The translations under genes and the position numbers were made by a program. From Rhynchopus euleeides (Eukaryota; Euglenozoa; Diplonemea; Diplonemida; Diplonemidae): a stretch of DNA of 64,000 nucleotides. Shown here in pieces: positions 57,701 through 64,000 of this stretch (its first letter is position 1; each line of letters opens with the position of its first letter). The notes below the pieces were generated by a model, which worked only from the letters and a program-made list of their open reading frames with translations, searched no databases and was not told where the DNA came from. The stretch covers positions 1,240,001 to 1,304,000 of the forward strand of contig OY723299.1 of the NCBI GenBank assembly GCA_963210315.1, read 5' to 3'.

Positions 57701-59729
57701 CATCGTCGTCAGCGCCACCGCGCATCGCGTCGCATGGGATGTGGGCGCCTTCCGTTGGTCCGCCAGGGGTATCCCGCAGAGCCGGGCTCGGCTCAGTCCA
57801 AACAGGGGCGTAGTCGGGCAAAGGCAGGGCCTCCAGCTTCCTCCGCACCCTGGTCCGGGCCGCCGCGAGGTCCGGGAGGGACGCCCTGGGGTCGTCGGCG
57901 ACATGTCTCGTCAGCACCCTCTCCAAGGTGTCTCTGGCCAGATCCTCGCGGAAGACGAGCCAGTCGAACAGGATCTCATCTTGTCTGTCCCAAGCCAGCC
58001 GCCCCCCTCCGGTCCAACGCGTGCCTGGGAGGGACGAAGGGGAGTGGAGGGCCCTCGCGTGGAGGCGGATGCCCCTGACGGCCCGGCGCCTCAGGCACAT
58101 CGGCCTCGCGGGACGCCGGGCGACCCAGTGCCGAGGGCGGCGTGACATCCCGTGACGGCGCGGGGCCCGACCACACAGGCGCGCCACTACGGACCAGCAG
58201 TCCCTACTCGCTTCGCTCAGACCCCGCCTGCACGCCGACACCGCCGCCCTCGCTAGGCCCACCCAGCTCTGGGGAGACGCGTATGACCGGAGCCCCCACA
58301 TGAGCGGCCTCCACATCGCCTGTCGGAGGAGGGACCAGATCACCCCTCGAAGGGAGGGGGGGGACGTCCCGCGCAGGCCTGCCCGCTGGCGACTGGGGGC
58401 GCGACGCTTCATCGCCGCGCGGCGGACTGCCCGAGCCCGCGGCCGTCTCCACTGCCTGGGGAGGCGCATCCGCACCCACCTGCGCCTCTCGCCGTCGTCC
58501 CAGCCCTCTGCCAGGGCGCCAGGGGGTAAACCCCAGCCACGAGCAGTTGGGACGCCCGAGCTGCACTCCGCTCCAACAGGAGGGTCCCCAGACCAGCCCC
58601 GACATGCTGGCATCCACGTACCCTGACTAGTGGATCGGTCCCCTGCCGGGGCACCGCTGGCGTTGTTTCCCTGCTGGGAGTACAGCTCTCCCTGCTGCTC
58701 AGCGGCTGGGGTGGTGGGGCGGCGGGGCGGTGCGTCGGTGGGGGCGCCGGGGGCGAGATCCCCGCCTGCCCCACTATCCCCGATTTTCCCCGTGATGGCA
58801 AGGTGCGGTGACACTTGGGCTGGGGGAACGTGTGAGGAGGGGGGGCAGGAGATGAGTGGATGGGGCACGAGGGAGTTACATGGTGCGAGGTGGGGACTGG
58901 GCCCGCTATACTCGAAAACCCCAGCTTGCCCCTCCACCCCTGGTGCACTGGGGGGCGGAGACGGAGGGGGAGAACGTGAGAGACGGAATGTGGGGGGATG
59001 TTGCGATGCGATAAGGGGGAGGGCAGCGGGGGGAGCGTGGGACTGAGCGGGTGGGGGGACAAAAAAGCACGGGAGTCGGGGGTGTGGTATATTGGCCCTT
59101 CCCTCCCCTGCCCCATACTGTCCTAACACACCCTCCCACCCGAACGAGTCCCCCCTGGGGGGGGGGAGGCCTCCCACCACCCGCCCTGACCCCCACGCCC
59201 AGCCGACCCCCCACATGACGTGAGGGAGGGGGTTGGGGCGGGAAGCTGTCACCCGCCCTGCTGCTGCCTCTGCTGCTCCCTCTGCAACGGTGACCGCCGC
59301 TGCCTGCACGAGGGGGGGCCGCGACCCTTCCGCAGCCGTCGGGGAGTGCCGTTGGGGGGTGCATAAAGCCGGTGGGTCAGACCGGTGTGCTGTTGTTGGG
59401 GGGCCCGTGTGGAACCCACCCTCCCCCGGCCCTGCCTGCCCCGGCGCTGCCGACGCCGCCGCTGCCGTCGCTGCTGCTCTCGCCGCTACCGGGGGCGGCC
59501 CGGGCTGCACTCGTGCGGGGGGTTGCGACCCCCGCGCTTCTGCCGCTACCGGGGGCGGCCCGGGCTGCACTCGTGTGGGGGGCTGCGACCCCCCCGTCTC
59601 CCTCGCTACCGGGGGCGACCCGGGCTGCTCACCCGCTGGGGGCGGGAGCGCCGCCACCAGCAGCGCCATGAGGGCCCACTGCCCTCGCCTCCTCGCGTGC
59701 CCACGGCCAGGCACGTCTCGCGCCTCCAT
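51741..59729 (-). CDS. LINE polyprotein: OTU, zinc finger, reverse transcriptase, REL endonuclease, two further OTU-like domains
   Basis: 2662 aa from the ATG at 59729. Residues 1-600 are Pro/Ala/Gly-rich with 20-residue repeats (60-bp units at about 59488-59640). OTU1 has QGDCGFFAIG (Cys709) and GQHFEGV (His815). Zinc-finger-like CPHDSC...H..RH and CLKC...C..C follow. RT motifs: ILKIDYANAF (Asp1289), GVQQGDPLGPLL, FYLDD (1374-1377) and LLGAPIG. A CCHC knuckle, CEKCGRELDEMGTHAFDC, lies at 1697-1714. The REL endonuclease has RVIDITVKN (Asp1770) then ATKNRQY and VFAPYAMELFG. OTU2 (about 1990-2120) lacks the Cys and His (GGVPTDALVALADGF, DRFQAL). OTU3 has PGNCFFDAL (Cys2277) and SHYSPL (His2384). 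A Cys/His-rich zinc module follows each of OTU2 and OTU3. It would nick target DNA and prime reverse transcription; the OTU domains may remove ubiquitin or process the polyprotein. Confidence 0.88.
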   Translation of the reverse strand: MEARDVPGRGHARRRGQWALMALLVAALPPPAGEQPGSPPVARETGGSQPPTRVQPGPPPVAAEARGSQPPARVQPGPPPVAARAAATAAAASAAPGQAGPGEGGFHTGPPTTAHRSDPPALCTPQRHSPTAAEGSRPPLVQAAAVTVAEGAAEAAAGRVTASRPNPLPHVMWGVGWAWGSGRVVGGLPPPRGDSFGWEGVLGQYGAGEGRANIPHPRLPCFFVPPPAQSHAPPAALPLIASQHPPTFRLSRSPPPSPPPSAPGVEGQAGVFEYSGPSPHLAPCNSLVPHPLISCPPSSHVPPAQVSPHLAITGKIGDSGAGGDLAPGAPTDAPPRRPTTPAAEQQGELYSQQGNNASGAPAGDRSTSQGTWMPACRGWSGDPPVGAECSSGVPTARGWGLPPGALAEGWDDGERRRWVRMRLPRQWRRPRARAVRRAAMKRRAPSRQRAGLRGTSPPSLRGVIWSLLRQAMWRPLMWGLRSYASPQSWVGLARAAVSACRRGLSEASRDCWSVVARLCGRAPRRHGMSRRPRHWVARRPARPMCLRRRAVRGIRLHARALHSPSSLPGTRWTGGGRLAWDRQDEILFDWLVFREDLARDTLERVLTRHVADDPRASLPDLAAARTRVRRKLEALPLPDYAPVWTEPSPALRDTPGGPTEGAHIPCDAMRGGADDDDAMGEAQGERDAVDDLLRDFGATRVPNAAQGDCGFFAIGVPAADIALRRQDLSEAAKKLQALTDLFGGDKAQHLAYAANLARPSSWMDHLALQLAARVWSIHIVVVQGGEHPIVSIRPAKVPDKELLQKTRVIALTGQHFEGVSIPRAELHGLVNRAEPAFLTRSNARMAELQTAEGQEELDVGSKLVERSTARLYCPHDSCRTSLMQAGIPILPTSMKDHLNRHLEKGDVLSRGTLRALKFAQCLKCDKVITLGDHQSCTACRKDLEPEPEAQAVGADIPAGELPSVEELRRHNIRVWEKVPKPLVKAWTAALSEAARETAARNSVAAWTILLMAPLVLLRSARMGGAKSKVTLRERQKVFDRWKRGEYATLWEEAREASKRQGGTGSRGSAPPRLSDEERWERRVGQLARQNRVSAAHKHLVPAKVAPSTTETLKKLQGKHPEGGAVHLERTVPAEKCKAFTPADVFRAVKSFPNGSSGGQMGLRPDHVRQALECKDALGAKPTAMLTQVINRMVKGAVPQEVMPVLGGAKLSALVKGDEDVRPIACGETLRRLAAKLLSTRHKGDARRILMRGRQVGVAVQRGLEAAASVVAQYAERSREKEDAVILKIDYANAFNSIDRGTFLKVVERHIPGLLPFVAWCYDSPSTLTYGEGVVSSSCGVQQGDPLGPLLFSLGIKEIAEELKKRTDLDGSLFYLDDGVIMGPACAVRAALDYVIQASTERGLEVKLSKCELIDLCEQSLEALEEEGFSLRLPEDEDKVGIVYRAGRNFTLLGAPIGSAAFCESYMDKKLLEFQPYLDALAKLQDKQVGLALLRHCEGFARLVFYMRAMGHKGVTEYLRKSDASVEKCLARILALEDDVLPESVMRQATMPVRLGGLGIRRAAEHWHAAALASTANGHSLCRELDPNFTWDEEGWETTCLAHNNAVDEDERRDPTQAPVGDVEQRELSRAIVSRQYRELFEESDAHDRARLRSLSLPHAGAFLGGKLSENSRIEGRQMIAVSRARLGIPLFEPDTVCEKCGRELDEMGTHAFDCNQGGALTRRHDATRDALFALAQEAGTNPEMESLHLLQDGQRPGDLVTRRIWPRVIDITVKNPVAASYVQAAARFTGAAAAQGEATKNRQYRDACAARGLVFAPYAMELFGGLAPSAHSVFSKLGRLAAERTGASRVQLTQEYACRVNSAFNNTLGATLLECGELTKACRSLARDRVEVEAAPPLDPDHFIRFEPDQVGQGAAFEDTDPDDAEGQGHQAVPPPSDEPLRPAQKPVDREPPTPEDLVREWRSAHNGVGGSFTSLMGGLGNLLPAVFQVQQLGGGGAGGVPTDALVALADGFASSGTPMEAGPLRRQAVARVRSSPELSGLLADPAAWASRMSAFEREDEATWADDVLIRGAACVLRRHIIVFRDYRAPTVCDPGCKPIATAVALGGVGDRFQALTLPADVQELVGGSTTGPRPTVRAGPRLRTERAEGEQDVTEFCQFCEADFSTQDTHGRCVHCLRASCPDCVEHVTDPCQCGRTEPTTVVQEEVMDDDEDSTDSEDAGPPPPPPGPAPEPADDVLTRWLTAREHALPGVTTAKQQSVLEMPDVQDFRFTPGNCFFDALTLLLGEAGATADGLRQYVVKAVGDHADLRSRAEPSYEEWARQMRESGSMNVASWADELTLQGAARATGSPIVVLADDTAPRIYRPLRKPYGPVAGVKFKASHYSPLHISEQVRSFVLRLAPAVPLVSTGCRGAEAGLHMVRVDGGTAELSVLCVRCEQPFDTRTPHWECIGCNRLACTGCVSDGETCTRPPDRGGDGAATDGNAHTTSGGSPSASTAPAPSSNATAQPSTSSTSSTDSTSDAQQGGSTSENAPAPSASQHTGKRKADRDVSASPPDRKRSATAADKGTPADDADVPKTVAEWDALFTPEPGSPEEEFKSARRALHAWRCKVRLQDREEQRLYNNLNSRMYTAAGMRRATAGTASQGSRRAAPRTTGAATQ

Positions 59730-60017
59730 CGCGACTCGCGCTCGCGTGTGTCGGGGGTGGGGAGGGGGGGACTGGGAAGGGAGGGGGGAACAGAGCCCGA
59801 GGGACAAGCGTCCCAAGGGGGAGTGGTTTTTTTGTTTGGGAAGAAGTTATTGGCCCAACCAGCCCTCCCGACTCTGCCCCCCCGCAAGATCAAGAAGAAG
59901 TTTGGAAAGGGGAAAAGGGATGGGGGAGAGGAGGGAGAGGGATGGGTTTTTGAAAGGGGAGGGGAGAACCCAACCGACCCAACCGACCAGGGGGGGGGGG
60001 AGCGCGAGTGTGTATAC

Positions 60018-60033
60018 CAATGAAGTACAGAAA
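60018..60033 (-). other. Partial (relic) spliced leader, 16 nt
   Basis: On the minus strand TTTCTGTACTTCATTG directly follows the full leader and equals its last 16 nt. The break falls right after CTACAG of the leader, a possible splice acceptor, so this looks like an older leader cut by a second round of trans-splicing. Confidence 0.7.
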
Positions 60034-60072
60034 CAATGAAGTACAGAAACTGTAGCTTAAGAAATCGTTGGT
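60034..60072 (-). other. Spliced-leader exon copy (39 nt) at the 5' end of the LINE
   Basis: The minus strand from 60072 to 60034 reads ACCAACGATTTCTTAAGCTA followed by CAGTTTCTGTACTTCATTG, 39 nt. The 3' half and length match euglenozoan spliced leaders; the 5' half resembles the diplonemid form as I recall it. It sits where the 5' end of a trans-spliced LINE mRNA would be copied into DNA. It is a cDNA copy rather than an SL RNA gene, although GTATAC after the relic could be read as a donor site. Confidence 0.8.
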
Positions 60073-60080
60073 AATATTTA

Positions 60081-60115
<35 letters not shown>

Positions 60116-60117
<2 letters not shown>

Positions 60118-63100
60118 TGCGCGCCCGCCTCCTGTGTGGGTGTGTGTCTGCCTCGGTCGGGGTGCGGCGACGCTGTATGTCGAACGCAGACGTTGCCTGG
60201 AGCGTGGAACGCCATGCTTCCGGCGGGAGAACCAGATGGGCGCCCGCCTCCTGGGTGGGTGTGTGTCTGCCTCGGTCAGGGTGCGGCGATGCTGAATCTT
60301 GAACGCAGACGTTGCCTGGGGCGTGGAACGCCATGCTTCGGGCGGCACAACCAGATGCGCGCCCGCCTCCTGTGTGGGTGTGTGTCTGCCTCGGTCGGGG
60401 TGCGGCGACGCTGTATCTCGAACGCAGACGTTGCCTGGAGCGTGGAACGCCATGCTTCCGGCGGCAGAACCAGATGCGCGCCCGCCTCCTGGGTGGGTGT
60501 GTGTCTGCCTCGGTCAGGGTGCGGCGATGCTGAATCTTGAACGCAGACGTTGCCTGGGGCGTGGAACGCCATGCTTCGGGCGGCACAACCAGATGCGCGC
60601 CCGCCTCCTGGGTGGGCGTGTGTCTGCCTCGGTCGGGGTGCGGCGACGCTGTATCTCGAACGCAGACGTTGCCTGGAGCGTGGAACGCCATGCTTCCGGC
60701 GGCACAACCAGATGCGCGCCCGCCTGCTGTGTGGGTGTGTGTCTGCCTCGGTCGGGGTGCGGCGACGCTGTATCTCGAACGCAGACGTTGCCTGGAGCGT
60801 GGAACGCCATGCTTCCGCCGGCACAACCAGATGCGCGCCCGCCTCCTGTGTGGGTGTGTGTCTGCCTCGGTCGGGGTGCGGCGACGCTGTATCTCGAACG
60901 CAGACGTTGCCTGGGGCATGGAACGCCATGCTTCGGGCGGCACAACCAGATGCGCGCCCGCCTCCTGGGTGGGCGTGTGTCTGCCTCGGTCGGGGTGCGG
61001 CGACGCTGTATCTCGAACGCAGACGTTGCCTGGAGCGTGGAACGCCATGCTTCCGGCGGCACAACCAGATGCGCGCCCGCCTCCTGTGTGGGTGTGTGTC
61101 TGCCTCGGTCGGGGTGCGGCGACGCTGTATCTCGAACGCAGACGTTGCCTGGAGCATCGAACGCCATGCTTCGGGCAGCACAACCAGATGCGCGCCCGCC
61201 TCCTGGGTGGGTGTGTGTCTGCCTCGGTCAGGGTGCGGCGATGCTGAATCTTGAACGCAGACGTTGCCTGGGGCGTGGAACGCCATGCTTCGGGCGGCAC
61301 AACCAGATGCGCGCCCGCCTCCTGGGTGGGCGTGTGTCTGCCTCGGTCGGGGTGCGGCGCGCTGTATCTCGAACGCAGACGTTGCCTGGAGCGTGGAACG
61401 CCATGCTTCCGGCGGCACAACCAGATGCGCGCCCGCCTCCTGTGTGGGTGTGTGTCTGCCTCGGTCGGGGTGCGGCGATGCTGAATCTTGAACGCAGACG
61501 TTGCCTGGGGCGTGGAACGCCATGCTTCGGGCGGCACAACCAGATGCGCGCCCGCCTCCTGTGTGGGTGTGTGTCTGCCTCGGTCGGGGTGCGGCGACGC
61601 TGTATCTCGAACGCAGACGTTGCCTGGAGCGTGGAACGCCATGCTTCCGGCGGCAGAACCAGATGCGCGCCCGCCTCCTGGGTGGGTGTGTGTCTGCCTC
61701 GGTCAGGGTGCGGCGATGCTGAATCTTGAACGCAGACGTTGCCTGGGGCGTGGAACGCCATGCTTCGGGCGGCACAACCAGATGCGCGCCCGCCTCCTGG
61801 GTGGGCGTGTGTCTGCCTCGGTCGGGGTGCGGCGACGCTGTATCTCGAACGCAGACGTTGCCTGGAGCGTGGAACGCCATGCTTCCGGCGGCACAACCAG
61901 ATGCGCGCCCGCCTGCTGTGTGGGTGTGTGTCTGCCTCGGTCGGGGTGCGGCGACGCTGTATCTCGAACGCAGACGTTGCCTGGAGCGTGGAACGCCATG
62001 CTTCCGGCGGCACAACCAGATGCGCGCCCGCCTCCTGTGTGGGTGTGTGTCTGCCTCGGTCGGGGTGCGGCGACGCTGTATCTCGAACGCAGACGTTGCC
62101 TGGGGCATGGAACGCCATGCTTCGGGCGGCACAACCAGATGCGCGCCCGCCTCCTGGGTGGGCGTGTGTCTGCCTCGGTCGGGGTGCGGCGACGCTGTAT
62201 CTCGAACGCAGACGTTGCCTGGAGCGTGGAACGCCATGCTTCCGGCGGCACAACCAGATGCGCGCCCGCCTCCTGTGTGGGTGTGTGTCTGCCTCGGTCG
62301 GGGTGCGGCGCCGCTGTATCTCGAACGCAGACGTTGCCTGGGGCGTGGAACGCCATGCTTCGGGCGGCACAACCAGATGCGCGCCCGCCTCCTGTGTGGG
62401 TGTGTGTCTGCCTCGGTCGGGGTGCGGCGACGCTGTATCTCGAACGCAGACGTTGCCTGGAGCATCGAACGCCATGCTTCGGGCAGCACAACCAGATGCG
62501 CGCCCGCCTCCTGGGTGGGTGTGTGTCTGCCTCGGTCAGGGTGCGGCGATGCTGAATCTTGAACGCAGACGTTGCCTGGGGCGTGGAACGCCATGCTTCG
62601 GGCGGCACAACCAGATGCGCGCCCGCCTCCTGGGTGGGCGTGTGTCTGCCTCGGTCGGGGTGCGGCGCGCTGTATCTCGAACGCAGACGTTGCCTGGAGC
62701 GTGGAACGCCATGCTTCCGGCGGCACAACCAGATGCGCGCCCGCCTCCTGTGTGGGTGTGTGTCTGCCTCGGTCGGGGTGCGGCGATGCTGAATCTTGAA
62801 CGCAGACGTTGCCTGGGGCGTGGAACGCCATGCTTCGGGCGGCACAACCAGATGCGCGCCCGCCTCCTGTGTGGGTGTGTGTCTGCCTCGGTCGGGGTGC
62901 GGCGACGCTGTATCTCGAACGCAGACGTTGCCTGGAGCGTGGAACGCCATGCTTCCGGCGGCAGAACCAGATGCGCGCCCGCCTCCTGGGTGGGTGTGTG
63001 TCTGCCTCGGTCAGGGTGCGGCGATGCTGAATCTTGAACGCAGACGTTGCCTGGAGCGTGGAACGCCATGCTTCCGGCGGCAGAACCAGATGGGCGCCCG

Positions 63101-64000
63101 CCTCCTGGGTGGGTGTGTGTCTGCCTCGGTCGGGGTGCGGCGACGCTGTATCTCGAACGCAGACGTTGCCTGGAGCGTGGAACGCCATGCTTCGGGCGGC
63201 ACAACCAGATGCGCGACCGCCTCCTGTGTGGGTGTGTGTCTGCCTCGGTCGGGGTGCGGCGACGCTGTATCTCGAACGCAGACGTTGCCTGGGGCATGGA
63301 ACGCCATGCTTCGGGCGGCACAACCAGATGCGCGCCCGCCTCCTGGGTGGGCGTGTGTCTGCCTCGGTCGGGGTGCGGCGACGCTGTATCTCGAACGCAG
63401 ACGTTGCCTGGAGCGTGGAACGCCATGCTTCGGGCAGCACAACCAGATGCGCGCCCGCCTCCTGGGTGGGTGTGTGTCTGCCTCGGTCAGGGTGCGGCGA
63501 TGCTGAATCTTGAACGCAGACGTTGCCTGGGGCGTGGAACGCCATGCTTCGGGCGGCACAACCAGATGCGCGCCCCCCTCCTGGGTGGGCGTGTGTCTGC
63601 CTCGGTCGGGGTGCGGCGCCGCTGTATCTCGAACGCAGACGTTGCCTGGGGCGTGGAACGCCATGCTTCGGGCGGCACAACCAGATGCGCGCCCGCCTCC
63701 TGTGTGGGTGTGTGTCTGCCTCGGTCGGGGTGCGGCGACGCTGTATCTCGAACGCAGACGTTGCCTGGAGCGTGGAACGCCATGCTTCCGGCGGCACAAC
63801 CAGATGCGCGCCCGCCTCCTGTGTGGGTGTGTGTCTGCCTCGGTCGGGGTGCGGCGACGCTGTATGTCGAACGCAGACGTTGCCTGGAGCGTGGAACGCC
63901 ATGCTTCCGGCGGGAGAACCAGATGGGCGCCCGCCTCCTGGGTGGGTGTGTGTCTGCCTCGGTCAGGGTGCGGCGATGCTGAATCTTGAACGCAGACGTT
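60116..64000. repeat. 119-bp satellite array, right part (about 33 units, runs off the window)
   Basis: The array resumes in register after the insert, its first ten bases being the right target-site duplication (60116-60125). The block 62559-63989 repeats the variant order of 48643-50073, offset 13916 bp, which is 39 units once the LINE and one duplication are removed. This shows higher-order structure. Confidence 0.95.

Larger units (their letters stand above)
50848..60115 (-). mobile_element. Full-length non-LTR retrotransposon (REL-endonuclease, OTU-bearing) inserted in the satellite
   Basis: 9268 bp inserted between two copies of GATGCGCGCC. Read on the minus strand the order is T34 (60115-60082), 9 bases, spliced-leader exon, 16-nt partial leader, 5' UTR with pyrimidine tracts, one 2662-codon ORF, about 850 bp of 3' UTR, and A41 (50888-50848). 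One ORF with RT and a REL-type endonuclease places it with early-branching non-LTR elements (R2/NeSL/CRE side) or Dualen-like elements, which also carry OTU domains. An intact ORF and perfect duplication suggest a recent insertion. Confidence 0.9.

Overview
This window is nuclear DNA from a GC-rich, repeat-rich protist, most likely a diplonemid (Euglenozoa). The best evidence is a 39-nt sequence on the minus strand at 60072-60034. It has the length and 3' half (CAGTTTCTGTACTTCATTG) of a kinetoplastid/diplonemid spliced-leader (SL) exon, and its 5' half (ACCAACGATTT) resembles the diplonemid SL as I remember it. Supporting evidence: three amastin-like tetraspan genes, polypyrimidine tract plus AG in front of several ORFs, a few GT-AG introns, a eukaryotic-type LSU rRNA fragment, and an REL-endonuclease non-LTR retrotransposon. 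Nothing looks prokaryotic.

Layout. 1-1101 is the 3' end of a membrane-protein gene. 1177-1982 is a fold-back element. 3459-11144 is a very long intronless gene joining a VPS9-like Rab-GEF domain to a TBC Rab-GAP domain. 11175-14577 is a nest of small transposons, including a piggyBac-like TTAA element that split another element's terminal repeat. 15391-18339 is a four-exon histidine-biosynthesis gene (degenerate HisH and barrel regions, then HisI and HisE). 19301-22773 and 23348-31869 are two large nested-transposon blocks. The second holds an intact hAT-type transposase ORF fused to a USP-like domain, an LSU rRNA fragment captured inside an inverted-repeat element, and a SINE-like insert. 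32151-36711 holds three tandem amastin-like paralogues. 37178-40128 is an inverted-repeat transposon with a frameshifted zinc-finger protein gene. 40226-41479 is a doubtful low-complexity ORF. From 41920 to the window end runs a 119-bp satellite (over 100 units), interrupted at 50848-60115 by a 9.27-kb non-LTR retrotransposon with a perfect 10-bp target-site duplication.

Host genes are sparse: Rab-cycle control, histidine synthesis, and surface/membrane proteins. They do not form one pathway. Most of the sequence is mobile or repetitive, and several elements interact: the SINE-like insert shares its 3' end with the LINE, small elements are nested in others, and the LINE's 5' end records capture of a host spliced leader, apparently with a relic of an earlier one.

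All family assignments come from reading motifs by eye; no database search was run. The very long ORFs on both strands of the satellite are artefacts of a stop-poor repeat and are not annotated as genes.
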